The notes: generated by a model not told the origin, from the letters alone. A DNA stretch of 64,000 bases from AP-15 sp963787425 (GCA_963787425.1 CAWBCV010000010.1:212703-276702); one strand, 5' to 3'; counted from the stretch's first letter, positions 7,909 through 17,800 are shown. Numbers and translations are program-made.

Positions 7909-9117
7909 TCAGCTCGGCTTGACGGCGGCGAGCTGGGTCACCGTCGCCAGCGGCCGCCACAGGTGGTGCGGCCCGACCGGCTCGGCGCGGCTGACCGCGA
8001 TGCGGGTCAGTATGCCGCCGTGTCGGGCATGCCAATCGAGAAGCCGTGCCTCGCCCTCGATGGTGACGACATTCGCGACGAGGCGCCCACCGGCCGGGAG
8101 GCTCTCCCACGCTCCTGAGAGCAAACCGGCCGCACCAATCCCGCCCCCGATAAAGACGGCGTCCGGTTGCGGCAGGCTCTCCAGTGCCTCGGGTGCGGAG
8201 CCCGGTACGATGCGCAATTCCGGGACCCCGAGCGCAGCGGCGTTGCGTGCGATCAGCGCGGCGCGCGTCGGATCCCGCTCGATGGCGATGGCCGAGCGCT
8301 CTTCGCCCAACCGCAGCCACTCGATGGCGATCGAGCCGCAACCAGCTCCGACATCCCATAGCGTTTCGTTGGGCAATGGCGCGAGCGCCGCGAGGGTAGC
8401 AGCGCGAACCTCCCGCTTGGTCAGCTGACCGTCGTGCTCGAAAGCTTCATCGGGAAGACCGGCGAGCCGCGGCAACGCTCGGGCGCCGTGGCGGGGATTG
8501 CAGGCGACCGCGATCGTGTTGAGGTCGGGGACGCGGCGGTCACCCCAGGAATGCGCCTCGCCGGCGATAATCGTCTCGCGGCTGCCGCCGAGATGCGCAA
8601 GCACGGTGAATTGGCTCGGTCCCCAGCCCAGCTCGGTCAGAAGCTCGGCGACCGCTCGCGGCGTGCCGCCGTCCTCCGACAGGATCAAAATGCGCCGATG
8701 AGGCGCGAGATGCAGCCGCAGATTATCGAGCGGTCGGCCGTGGACGGTGATCGCGGCGCAATCGGCGAGCGGCCACCCGAGCCGCGACGCCGCGAGGCTG
8801 AAGGCGCACAGCTGCGGCTGGATCGTCATTTCCTCGCGCGGAAAGCGGCGGCACAGGGCGACCCCGATGCCGTACCACATCGGGTCGCCGCTGGCCAACA
8901 CAGCCACTCTCGCGCCCCGCCGGGCTTCGATCGCATCGATCGTCGCCGTGAGCGGGCGTCTCCAAAGGATCCGCTCGGCGCCGTAATCCGGCACCATGCC
9001 GAGATGGCGCGCGCCGCCGACCAATACCTCGGCGGTTTCGATCAGGTTCCGCGCCGCCGGCGCGAGGCCGGCGATGCCGTCCTCGCCGATGCCGATGACG
9101 GCCAGCCAAGCTCTCAC
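7909..9117 (-). CDS. cobL: Precorrin-6Y C5,15-methyltransferase (decarboxylating), CbiE-CbiT fusion
   Basis: Methylates precorrin-6Y at C5 and C15 with loss of the C12 acetate carboxyl. The start is the GTG at 9117 (VRAWLAVIGIGEDG); its GTGA overlaps the stop of the cobH fusion. The open frame continues upstream to 9567 but that part is a shadow of cobH. N-terminal ~200 residues form the CbiE tetrapyrrole methylase (GIGEDG; LASGDPMWYGIG). C-terminal ~200 residues form the CbiT methyltransferase (DVGAGCGSIAIEWLR). The 402-residue length matches CobL. It ends one base before the glycosyltransferase start. Confidence 0.95.
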   Translation of the reverse strand: MRAWLAVIGIGEDGIAGLAPAARNLIETAEVLVGGARHLGMVPDYGAERILWRRPLTATIDAIEARRGARVAVLASGDPMWYGIGVALCRRFPREEMTIQPQLCAFSLAASRLGWPLADCAAITVHGRPLDNLRLHLAPHRRILILSEDGGTPRAVAELLTELGWGPSQFTVLAHLGGSRETIIAGEAHSWGDRRVPDLNTIAVACNPRHGARALPRLAGLPDEAFEHDGQLTKREVRAATLAALAPLPNETLWDVGAGCGSIAIEWLRLGEERSAIAIERDPTRAALIARNAAALGVPELRIVPGSAPEALESLPQPDAVFIGGGIGAAGLLSGAWESLPAGGRLVANVVTIEGEARLLDWHARHGGILTRIAVSRAEPVGPHHLWRPLATVTQLAAVKPS

Positions 9118-10748
9118 CGGGCGCCCGCGAGCGCGTTGACCGCCGCAGCAGCAAGCGCGCTGCCACCGCGGCGGCCGTGGAGGGTGATGAATTCGAGCCC
9201 ATGCCCAAAATCGGCGAGCGCCGACTTTGCCTCGGTCGCACCGACAAACCCAACCGGGAAGCCGAGAACGAGCGCAGGCTTCGGCGCGCCGCATGCCAGC
9301 AGCTCGAGTAATCGAAAAAGCGCGGTCGGCGCGTTGCCGATCGCGACCACGGCCCCCGGCAGATGCGGTCGCCATCGCTCGACGGCAGCAGCCGAACGTG
9401 TGGTCCGCTCTGCCGCGGCCAGCTGTGCCGTCTCGGGGTCGCGCAGAGTGCAGACGATCCGATTCGGGTCGATCATGATGCCCGCCGCGACCATGGCCGC
9501 ATCGGCCAGGATGGGTGCGCCTGCGGTAAGCGCCTTGCGCCCCGCCGCGACCGCGCCCTTGGACCACTCGAGGTCGCCGAGGATCGCGCTGTCCCCGGCC
9601 GCATGCGCCAGGCGCAAAGCGAGCGGCTCCATGTGGCGCGGGAAGCGCGAGAGGTCCGCTTCCTCGCGGATCAGCGCAAACGAGCGGCGCGAAATCTCGG
9701 CCGGGTCGCGAATGTAGGTGTACCTGCGATCAACACGACCCTGCCCCTCATCCTCCCGCTGCGGGGGTCCCTCTCTCCCCCCGCGTAGCCCCCACCCTTC
9801 CCTACCCCGCTTGCGAGGGAAGATTAGGGTGGGGGCTGGTTGAGGGACACGAGGCGGAACCGAAATGCGGCGTTGGTTCGGCACGGTTACGCCGAGAGTC
9901 CAAGCCTCCTCGGTCTCGACCCGGAACCGTTGGTCCGGGGTCAGCGACGGATCGCCGGCGAATAGTGTGGCTAGTTTGCCGGCGCGGTCGCTGTCGGCAA
10001 AAAATCGCGCGACGGAACGCACCTGGGCCGCATCCTTGGGTTCGCCGTCGGCCGGCGATACCGCCCAGAGGGAAGGATAGACCTCGGCGATGACGACCGT
10101 CCCCTGCTCGGGGGCCTGAAGACCGGTTTCGAATGGCCAGATACGCACACGGTCGATCCAGCGCGGGTCGTCGCGCAACGCGCGCACGACCGGTATGCCG
10201 GTCAGCGCCTGGCCGCCCACCGAGCCGGCGCCGAGCAATTTCCAGCAAGGCTGGGCGCTCGGGATATGCAAATCTACGAGCCGCCGCTCGGCCAACCCGC
10301 CATTTTCGTGTGCCCGGTGGTGCTTGGGTCCGAGGAAAGGCGTCTCAAACCCGGGCGGACGACCCCAGAAAGGAAAGCAGCCGTTCGACACTCGCCGGTT
10401 GAATGCGGCGGCGATTTCGAAGCGGTTGTTCCCGTTCTCCTCGGAGTCGTGGAGGAGCCCAGCTATCTCATCCCAGACGGCACGCCAAGGCGGCCCGGAA
10501 AGACCAAGCCGGGCGGCGAAGCCTGCGGGATACCCGAACGGGAAGTCGAAGCCGAGAAGAACCCGCTCCCCGCGTTCCATCGCTGCCGCCAGCCAATCGG
10601 CGAGAATGGACTTTGCGTCGTGCCGGGTGGGAGGGTTCTCCAGGCTTTCCCGGTCTTTGGCATGCCAGCAGATCCAGATGCTGTCGCGGCCGGTGCGCGG
10701 CACAGTCGCTGCGCTCCAATCGACCATCACGAAGGTATCGAACATCAT
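9114..10748 (-). CDS. cobH: Fusion of a VDWSAA-motif domain with precorrin-8X methylmutase (CobH)
   Basis: A 544-residue product. Residues ~1-295 start MMFDTFVMVDWSAA and include GFDFPFGYPAGFAARLGL and VIAEVYPSLW. They form a domain I know only as an uncharacterised family with an RNase H-like look. Residues ~340-544 are CobH/CbiC, which moves the C11 methyl to C12 to give hydrogenobyrinate (YIRDPAEISRRSFALIREEA; LGFPVGFVGATEAK). CobH is normally a free ~210-residue protein starting just before YIRDPAE. Here the joint (residues ~299-338) is a translated palindromic element, with no ATG or GTG in frame near the CobH start. The ATGATG start at 10748 overlaps the cbiX stop. Confidence 0.88.
   Translation of the reverse strand: MMFDTFVMVDWSAATVPRTGRDSIWICWHAKDRESLENPPTRHDAKSILADWLAAAMERGERVLLGFDFPFGYPAGFAARLGLSGPPWRAVWDEIAGLLHDSEENGNNRFEIAAAFNRRVSNGCFPFWGRPPGFETPFLGPKHHRAHENGGLAERRLVDLHIPSAQPCWKLLGAGSVGGQALTGIPVVRALRDDPRWIDRVRIWPFETGLQAPEQGTVVIAEVYPSLWAVSPADGEPKDAAQVRSVARFFADSDRAGKLATLFAGDPSLTPDQRFRVETEEAWTLGVTVPNQRRISVPPRVPQPAPTLIFPRKRGREGWGLRGGREGPPQREDEGQGRVDRRYTYIRDPAEISRRSFALIREEADLSRFPRHMEPLALRLAHAAGDSAILGDLEWSKGAVAAGRKALTAGAPILADAAMVAAGIMIDPNRIVCTLRDPETAQLAAAERTTRSAAAVERWRPHLPGAVVAIGNAPTALFRLLELLACGAPKPALVLGFPVGFVGATEAKSALADFGHGLEFITLHGRRGGSALAAAAVNALAGAR
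9735..9850. repeat. REP-like palindromic element at the junction of the two domains of the cobH fusion
   Basis: About 116 bp of CCCTC/GAGGG-rich sequence containing CTACCCCGCTTGCGAGGG and TTAGGGTGGGGGCTGG. The last motif recurs in the cobQ element. On the minus strand it translates to a basic linker (PAPTLIFPRKRGREGWG and on to REGPPQREDEGQGR) of the kind produced by common proteobacterial extragenic palindromes. It keeps the frame open. Ends are approximate. Confidence 0.75.
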
Positions 10749-11635
10749 TCGTGGTGACGGTGATGACCGTCGGTGCCGATACCCCGCACGTGATGATGGT
10801 GGCCGGTCTGCGGCATACCCGCGTCTTGCTCGTAGCCGACGATCTGAGTGCGGTATTTGCAAAGCTGGCAGTTCATCGCGGGCTGGCCGTCCTCGAGCTC
10901 GAAAACGCGGTCCCGGAACGCGTCGAGCACACCCTCGTGGTCGCGCAGATATTGCGCCTTGACGAACTCGATCACCGGAAAGAGAGCGGCGACGGCGTCG
11001 GTTTGCGCATAGATCCGTTTGACCAATACCCCGGTAAACAGGAAATAGGGGAACACGATGATACGGCGGAAACCGATTGTGGCGGCCCGCATCAGCGCGG
11101 CGTCGACCCGCGGATGGGCGACACCGCTGAAGGCGACCTCGGCCCAGCCTAGACCCATGCCTTCCCACAGCATGCGGGCGAGTTTGGAGATGTTGGAATT
11201 GGCGTCCGGGTCGTTGGTGCCGCGCCCGACCACGACAAGCAAGGTCTCGCTGCGGGGTATTCGGCTGTCAGCCGCCGCAGCGATACGATCGGCCGCGGCC
11301 CGCAGTAGCTTCGGGTCGATCCCCAGATCGCGGCCCAGGCGCACATCGATGCCAGGATTTTCGGCGATGAAGCTGTTAATCTCCCAAGGCAGGTCGTTCT
11401 TGACATGACTTGCGGCAAACAGCATGCCCGGGATCGCCAAGATCCGCCGCGCGCCGTGCCCCGCCAAGAGGGCGAGGCCGTCGCGGATCGTCGGGCGGGC
11501 GAATTCGAGGTAACCTGTGGCGAAATCGAATTCCGGCAGGCGCGGACGCAATGCCCCGGCCGCCAGCTCGAATTCCGCGACCGCTTCGGGATCGCGGCTG
11601 CCGTGTCCGCACAGGAGCACCGCCGTCTCGCTCAT
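10745..11635 (-). CDS. cbiX: Sirohydrochlorin cobaltochelatase, long form (CbiX-L type)
   Basis: Inserts Co2+ into sirohydrochlorin (or acts as a related chelatase). The start is the ATG at 11635 (MSETAVLLCGHGSRDPEAV); the frame is open to 11665. The product is 296 residues. Seen: the chelatase motif LLCGHGSRDP (residues 7-16), a second repeat VVVGRGTNDPDANSN, the MxCxxC motif MNCQLC near residue 255, and a C-terminal His-rich tail GHHHHVRGIGTDGHHRHH. MxCxxC plus a His tail is characteristic of CbiX-long proteins, which carry a [4Fe-4S] cluster. It is the first gene of the downstream minus-strand operon, starting 23 bp from divergent cobD. Confidence 0.93.
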   Translation of the reverse strand: MSETAVLLCGHGSRDPEAVAEFELAAGALRPRLPEFDFATGYLEFARPTIRDGLALLAGHGARRILAIPGMLFAASHVKNDLPWEINSFIAENPGIDVRLGRDLGIDPKLLRAAADRIAAAADSRIPRSETLLVVVGRGTNDPDANSNISKLARMLWEGMGLGWAEVAFSGVAHPRVDAALMRAATIGFRRIIVFPYFLFTGVLVKRIYAQTDAVAALFPVIEFVKAQYLRDHEGVLDAFRDRVFELEDGQPAMNCQLCKYRTQIVGYEQDAGMPQTGHHHHVRGIGTDGHHRHHE

Positions 11636-11658
11636 CGGCCGTTCCGCCCACGGCCACA

Positions 11659-12651
11659 ATGACACCAGTGACGGCCGACCCTGTGCTGCTGCTCGTCGCG
11701 GGCCTCGTCATCGACGCGCTGTTCGGCGATATGCCGGCGGTCTTTCGCTATATCCCGCATCCCGTCATCCTCGCCGGCCGCGCGATCGCATTCTTCGACC
11801 GCAAGCTCAACCGTGAAGACCGCAGCGAGGCCTCGCGGCGCGAGCGCGGCATTGTCACCGTCGTCGTGCTGGTCGGCGGCGCCGCGTTGCTCGGGCTGAT
11901 GGTCGAACGGCTCTGCCGCGGCAGCCTGGTCGGCGCCGCCGTCGAAGCCGTCATGATCGCCGTGCTCGTTGCGCAGCGCAGCCTCTACGAACATGTCGCC
12001 GCGGTCGCGGCGGCGCTCGCCAGCGGCGGGTTGGCGGGCGGCCGCGAGGCAGTGCGGCATATCGTCGGGCGCGACCCGATGAGTCTGGACGCGCATGGCG
12101 TCGCGCGCGCCGCGATCGAGAGCCTGGCGGAAAATTTCAGCGACGGCGTCGTCGCTCCGGTCTTGTGGTATCTGCTGCTCGGCCTGCCCGGCCTCCTTGC
12201 GTACAAGATGGCAAATACGCTCGACAGCATGATCGGGCATCGAACGCCGCATTACCGCGCCTTCGGATGGGCGGCGGCGCGCCTTGACGATGTTCTCAAC
12301 ACCGTACCGGCGCCGCTCAGCGGCGTCCTTCTTGCCACAGCGGCGCTGTTCGCCACGAACGGGCGGCCGGGTCACGCGCTCGCGATCATGCTGCGCGACG
12401 GGCGCAAGCACCATTCGCCCAATGCAGGCTGGCCGGAGAGCGCGATGGCGGGGGCGCTCGGTTTGGCGCTGGCAGGGCCGCGGCGCTACCCCGAAGGTCT
12501 GGTCGCGGATCCCTGGCTCGGCGACGGCAGCGCGCGAGCCGGAGTCGCCGACATCTGGCGGGGGCTCCAGCTCTACCGCCTTGCGTGTTTGATCCAGAGC
12601 GGGCTTCTGCTGGGGGCCTGGCTCGCGTCGCATGCTACGCTGCTCGCCTGA
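11659..12651 (+). CDS. cobD: Adenosylcobinamide-phosphate synthase (CobD/CbiB)
   Basis: Attaches the aminopropanol arm to adenosylcobyric acid, giving adenosylcobinamide (phosphate). The start is the ATG at 11659 (MTPVTADPVLLLVAGLVIDA), 330 residues; the open frame extends back to 11410 but that part only mirrors cbiX. Polytopic membrane protein with the family segments GDMPAVFRYIPHPVILAG, ESLAENFSDGVVAPVLWYLL and KMANTLDSMIGHRT. It is the only plus-strand gene of the locus. It begins 23 bp from the cbiX start and overlaps the 3' end of cobQ by 17 bp tail-to-tail. Confidence 0.95.
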   Translation: MTPVTADPVLLLVAGLVIDALFGDMPAVFRYIPHPVILAGRAIAFFDRKLNREDRSEASRRERGIVTVVVLVGGAALLGLMVERLCRGSLVGAAVEAVMIAVLVAQRSLYEHVAAVAAALASGGLAGGREAVRHIVGRDPMSLDAHGVARAAIESLAENFSDGVVAPVLWYLLLGLPGLLAYKMANTLDSMIGHRTPHYRAFGWAAARLDDVLNTVPAPLSGVLLATAALFATNGRPGHALAIMLRDGRKHHSPNAGWPESAMAGALGLALAGPRRYPEGLVADPWLGDGSARAGVADIWRGLQLYRLACLIQSGLLLGAWLASHATLLA

Positions 12652-14173
12652 GGCGGGGCGGTCGAGCCGCGGCCAAGAGCGCCGAAAGATCGAGACTGTC
12701 TTCGAGATGATCGGCGAGCGAGTCGAGGGTAGTCTCGACATGATGCTCGTACTCGATCCCGCCGGGCTGCGCGCCCAATGCCGCCAGAAACGCTCGGCGG
12801 AAGGCGTCGCTCGCAAACAGCCCGTGCAGGTAGCAGCCGGCGACTAGCCCATCGCCGCTGACGGAGCCGTCCGGATCGCCGGCCAGGCGCAGCATCGCGC
12901 GTTCGAGACCCGGCCCAGAGGTCTCGCCGAGATGCATTTCGTAGCCCCGAACCGGCATCCCGGTCGCAAGCTCCACACCGGAACACTCTGCGAGGCGCTT
13001 GGTGTCGGTCAGAACGGTCTCAATGTCGAGAAGAGCTAGCCCGGTCACCGTCTGTTGCCGCCCTTCCACACCGAGCGGATCGGCGATGCTCCTGCCCAGC
13101 ATCTGATATCCGCCACAAAGGCCGAGGATTCGTCCTCCTTGGCGGCGATGCGCGAGGAGGTCGATGTCCCACCCTTCGTGCCGCAAGAATTCGAGATCGC
13201 TGATCGTCGCCTTCGAGCCGGGAAGAATGACTAGCGCGGCATCGCGCGGCAGCGGCTGCCCCGGTCGGACCATGACTAGCTCGACCGCTGGCTCCACGCG
13301 CAGTGGATCGAGGTCGTCGAAATTGGCGATGCGCGGCAGCAGCGGCACCGCGATCCGGACCGGTCCCCTGCCCTCACCCGCTGCCCCCCATTCCCTCCCC
13401 CGCGAGCGGGGGAGGGTTAGGGTGGGGGCTGGGCGGGTGCGGGTCGGCGTTAGCGCCAGCGAATCCTCTGCAGGAAGCGCTGCGGCAGCTGAAAAATACG
13501 GCACGACGCCAAAACAGCTCATCCCGGTTTGTGCAGTAACAGCGGTGATGCCGCCGTCGAACAGTCCGACATCGCCGCGGAATTTGTTGACGATGTACCC
13601 GGCGAGCAGCGCCCGCTCGGCCGTCGGCAGCAGCGCGTGTGTGCCGACCAGCTGGGCGATAACGCCGCCGCGCTCGATGTCGCCGATCAGCACGACGGGG
13701 ACGCCGGCCGCCTCGGCGAAGCCCATGTTCGCGATGTCGCCGGCCCGCAAATTGACCTCGGCCGGACTTCCCGCGCCTTCGACGAGGACGAGATCCGCCG
13801 CATCCCCAAGCCGGGAGAAGGAGCTGAGAACAGCTGGCAACAAGCCCGGGGCCAGCCGGCGATACTCGCCCGCGCCGGCGACGCGCCAGACCCGGCCGTG
13901 CAGCACGATCTGCGCGCCGCTTTCCGATTGCGGCTTCAACAGCACGGGGTTCATGTCGGTGACCGGAGCCGTGCCGCAGGCGCGGGCCTGCAGCGCCTGG
14001 GCCCGGCCGATCTCGCCGCCATCGGCAGTGACCGCGGCGTTGTTCGACATGTTCTGCGGCTTGAACGGCCGCACCCGCAGCCCTCGGCGGGTGAAAGCGC
14101 GCGCCAATCCGGCCAGCAGCAGGGACTTGCCGACATCCGAACCGGTCCCCTGCAGCATCAGCGCCCGCGCCAT
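12635..14173 (-). CDS. cobQ: Cobyric acid synthase, with an inserted palindromic-repeat peptide
   Basis: Amidates four carboxyl groups of adenosylcobyrinate a,c-diamide using glutamine and ATP. The 512-residue product has the N-terminal ATPase fold (LMLQGTGSDVGKSLLLAGLA, residues 5-24; ERGGVIAQLVGTHALL). It also has a C-terminal glutamine amidotransferase domain with the nucleophile Cys in ILGLCGGYQMLGR. Between the domains, about 25-30 residues (PAPTLTLPRSRGREWGAAGE) are encoded by a palindromic repeat and are absent from normal CobQ. This explains a length above the usual ~485. The ATGA start at 14173 overlaps the cobO stop. Confidence 0.95.
   Translation of the reverse strand: MARALMLQGTGSDVGKSLLLAGLARAFTRRGLRVRPFKPQNMSNNAAVTADGGEIGRAQALQARACGTAPVTDMNPVLLKPQSESGAQIVLHGRVWRVAGAGEYRRLAPGLLPAVLSSFSRLGDAADLVLVEGAGSPAEVNLRAGDIANMGFAEAAGVPVVLIGDIERGGVIAQLVGTHALLPTAERALLAGYIVNKFRGDVGLFDGGITAVTAQTGMSCFGVVPYFSAAAALPAEDSLALTPTRTRPAPTLTLPRSRGREWGAAGEGRGPVRIAVPLLPRIANFDDLDPLRVEPAVELVMVRPGQPLPRDAALVILPGSKATISDLEFLRHEGWDIDLLAHRRQGGRILGLCGGYQMLGRSIADPLGVEGRQQTVTGLALLDIETVLTDTKRLAECSGVELATGMPVRGYEMHLGETSGPGLERAMLRLAGDPDGSVSGDGLVAGCYLHGLFASDAFRRAFLAALGAQPGGIEYEHHVETTLDSLADHLEDSLDLSALLAAARPPRLRRAA
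13365..13445. repeat. REP-like palindromic element inserted in frame in cobQ
   Basis: Contains the near-perfect hairpin CTCCCCCGCGAGCGGGGGAG followed by GGTTAGGGTGGGGGCTGG, the latter shared with the element in the cobH fusion. It translates on the minus strand to a basic proline/arginine-rich peptide at the inter-domain linker of CobQ, where an insertion is likely to be tolerated. Boundaries are approximate. Confidence 0.82.
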
Positions 14174-14808
14174 CAGAACTCGATCCCCGGCTGCGCCTTG
14201 ACCCCGGCGCGAAACGGGTGCTTGACGAGCATCATCTCGGTGACGAGGTCGGCGGCCTCGATTAGTTCGGGCCGGGCGTTCCGGCCGGTGACGACGACGT
14301 GCAGGTCGCGCCGCTTCCCCGTCAGCACCGTCACGACCTCATCGAGCGGCAGGTAATCGTAGCGCAATACGATGTTCAGCTCGTCGAGCAGCACCAGCGC
14401 GTAGGAGGGGTCCGACAGCATCGCCATGGCGGTCTCCCAGGCGGCTCGCGCCGCGGCGATATCACGGGCGCGGTCCTGTGTGTCCCAAGTGAAGCCCTCG
14501 CCCATTGCCCGGCAGGTCACCAGATCGCCAAACCTTTCGAGCGCAACCCGCTCCCCGGTCGACCACACCCCCTTGACGAACTGGACGATGCCGACCCGCA
14601 TGCCGTGCCCCAGGCAGCGCAGCACCATGCCGAAAGCCGCCGTCGATTTCCCCTTGCCCTTGCCGGTGTGGACGATCAAGAGGCCGCGTTCCTCGATCTT
14701 GGTCGCCAGCATCCGCACGCGCGCCGCCTTGCGCCTCGCCATCTTTTCGTTGTGCCGGCGGTTGACCTCCTCGTCGGTTTCGACGAGCTCGCTCACGGCC
14801 CGCTCCAT
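14173..14808 (-). CDS. cobO: Cob(I)yrinic acid a,c-diamide adenosyltransferase
   Basis: Transfers the adenosyl group from ATP to the reduced cobalt. The 211-residue CobO/CobA-type protein has the P-loop VHTGKGKGKSTAAFGM (residues ~46-61), VGIVQFVKGVWSTGE, and the C-terminal family block VVVTGRNARPELIEAADLVT. The ATG at 14808 overlaps the cobN end by 16 bp. A GTG at 14796 forms a 4-bp GTGA overlap, like cobL, and is an equally good start four codons in. The frame open to 15207 is a shadow of cobN. Confidence 0.95.
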   Translation of the reverse strand: MERAVSELVETDEEVNRRHNEKMARRKAARVRMLATKIEERGLLIVHTGKGKGKSTAAFGMVLRCLGHGMRVGIVQFVKGVWSTGERVALERFGDLVTCRAMGEGFTWDTQDRARDIAAARAAWETAMAMLSDPSYALVLLDELNIVLRYDYLPLDEVVTVLTGKRRDLHVVVTGRNARPELIEAADLVTEMMLVKHPFRAGVKAQPGIEF

Positions 14809-17800
14809 TTCGTCAGGGCCTCGCGGGCACTGTTGCGACGTGGGCGCCACAGGCCGCGGTCGATTGCTTCGAGGAAGCACCGGCTGGTCTCGGTGAGGGC
14901 GGCGGAGTTGTGCTCGGCCATGAAGCCGCGCACCTTGTCGTCGCCGAGGTAGGCGTCGTAGAGCGCATCGAAATGCGCATCGTCGACCGCTCGCGAGGTC
15001 GCCGCGAAGGCAAAGAGGTAGTCGACCGTGGCGGCGATCTCGGCCGCTCCCTTGTAGCCATGGCGCATGACGCCGGCGATCCACCGTGGGTTCGCGGCAC
15101 GGCCGCGGACGATGCGTCCCAATTCCTCGCGCAGACTGCGGATGCGCGGCCTCTCGGGCCGCGAGTGGTCGTTGTGCCATACTGCCGGCGCGCGGCCCGA
15201 CAGGCATCGGACGACGAGGGCGAGGCCACCCTCGAATTGGTAGTAATCGTCGCTGTCGAGCAGATCGTGCTCGCGATTGTCCTGGTTGTGCAGCACCGCA
15301 TCGGTCTCTGCCAGTCGCGCTTCGAGCATTTCACGCTCGGAGCGGCCCTCGCAACCCGCCCCATACGCGTATCCGCTCCAGCCGAGATACGCTTCGACGA
15401 GATCGGTTTCGTCGTCCCAGACCCGCTCGTCGATCACGGTCTGCAGCCCGGCCCCGTATGCGCCAGGCTTCGAACCGAAGACCCGATAGCCGGCGCGCCG
15501 TTTGGCTTCTAGCGCCGGAATACCTTGAGTTTCGAGCGCGCGCCGGTCCTCAGCAACGCGTGCAGCGAGAGGGTTGACCGAGACCGGCTCATCGAGTTCT
15601 GCGACGGCCCGCGCGGCCGAATCGAAAAGGTCGATCAATCCTGGAAATGCGTCTCGGAAAAAGCCCGACACGCGCAGAGTAACATCGACGCGCGGCCGAT
15701 CGAGCACCGACGCCGGCAGGACCTCGAACCCCGTCACCCGGCCGCTCGACCGCTCCCACACCGGACGTGCGCCGATCAGCGCCAATGCCTGGGCAACGTC
15801 GTCGCCGCCGGTCCGCATGTTGGCGGTGCCCCACGCCGACAATGCGACGCGCGCCGGGTAGTCACCGTATTCCTGGGCGTGGCGCTCGAGCAGCAGCGCC
15901 GCCGATTTCCAGCCGAGCTGCCAGGCCGCTTGCGTCGGCACGGCGCGGGTGTCGATCGAATAGAAGTTGCGCCCGGTCGGCAATACCTCAGGCCGGCCGC
16001 GGCTCGGCGCGCCGGAGGGCCCGGGCGAAACAAAACGCCCGTCGAGCCCGGCAAGCAGCCCGGCGATTTCGGCGGCGCCGCTTCCCGCGACCGCTGGGCC
16101 TAACCGCCATTCGATCCAGTCGAGAACCGCCGTGGTATGAGACCAGCTCGGGTCAGGCGCTGCGTCGCCCGCAACGAGACGCAAGGCCAACGCCTCCAGA
16201 CGCTCGACCGTGTCGCCGCAGCTGCGCCACGGCCCGGGCCCGGCGAGCGCCGAAGGACGCGTTCCGGTCCAGGGCTCGGCAGGATCTTCGCCGAGCGCCT
16301 CCTCGCCGACGCCGAGATCGGCAGCAAGCGCCCGCAGCAGCGAAGCGTCCTGCGGCGCGGCGCCGCGGCCCGGGCGGGCGAAGGCGACGAGAAGCGAGTG
16401 CAGCCTCTCGCCCTCCGGGCTCCGGCCAAAGACGTGTAGCCCATCGCGTATCTGCAGCTCTTTCAACTCGCAAAGAAACCCGTCGAGCTTGCGCAGCGCG
16501 GCGGCAGTTTCATCGCCCGCGACAATGCCGCAATCGCGCTCGAGCCCAGCGGCGCGGGCCTGTTCGAGGATCGCCGTGGCAAGCACTCCGACGCGTCGCG
16601 TATCGCCGAGGGCGGCCTCGTAATATTCGTCGATCAGGCGTTCGAGCTCCGCAAGGAGACCGTAGCTGCCGGCGCGGGTCAGAGGCGGCGTCAAATGGTC
16701 GATAATCACCGCCTGAGCCCGCCTCTTGGCCTGCGTCCCCTCGCCGGGATCGTTGACGATAAACGGATAGAGGTGCGGCAATGGCGCGAGCACTGCCTCC
16801 GGGAAGCATTCGGCGGACAGAGCAAGCGCCTTTCCGGGCAGCCATTCGAGGGTGCCGTGCTTGCCGATATGGACGACGGCGTCGGCACGAAACTCCTCGG
16901 CGAGCCAGGCATAGGCGGCGAAGTAGCTGTGCGGCGGCACCAATGCCGGATCGTGATAGGTCGCTTTCGGGTCGATGTTGTAGCCGCGCGCGGGCTGGAT
17001 CAGCATCGCGACGTTGCCGGCGCGGAAGCCCGGGATCGCAAAGCGGCCGCAATCGAGGCGGCCCGGGCGAAAGAACGGATCACGCTCGGGGGCGTCCCAA
17101 CGGGCGGTTACCGCCTGCTGCACAGCTGGCGGCAGGGTCGCGAAAAAGGCAGAGTAATCGGCGAAGGACAGCGACTTTTCGGCCGAGGCGCCGGGGTTGC
17201 CGTTGGTTGGACCGTCGAGCAGCCGGTGGATCAATTGTTCGGGATCGTCCGGGGCGGCGGCGATCCGGTAGCCTGCCTCGGCCAGCGCGCGCAGGATCGT
17301 GATCGCCGAGGCCGGCGTGTCAAGGCCGACACCGTTGCCGATGCGGCCGTCGCGGTTCGGATAGTTGGCGAGGATCAAAGCGACGCGGCGCTCGGCCGGC
17401 GACCGCGATCGCAGCTGCGCCCAATTGCGCGCGAGATCGGCGACAAACGCGATGCGGTCGGCCACCGGCTTGTAGCCGACGAGATCGGCCTCGGTCTCGG
17501 GATCGCGGCCGAGCGGCGCCTTGAACGACACCGCCCGCGAGAGAATGCGGCCGTCGATTTCCGGAAGCGCCACATTCATCGCGAGATCCCGCGGGCCGAG
17601 GCCTCGGGTTCCGGCGCGCCAGCTCTCCTCGTCACTGCCGGCAAAGACCACCTGCAGGATCGGACAGTCCGCTTTTGCGAGCGGATCGTCGACCCCCCCG
17701 GCCCCCACAGAAAATCCGGTCGCGTTGAGGATCACGGAGGGCGGCACCGCCGCGAACATATCGGCGATCAGCGATGTACTTTCGCCATCCTTGAGGCTCT

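Noticed and set aside
8434..9717. 427-codon plus-strand frame across cobL and the cobH fusion
   Set aside because: Low-complexity Arg/Ala-rich translation opposite genes with clear motifs; a GC-skew artefact.
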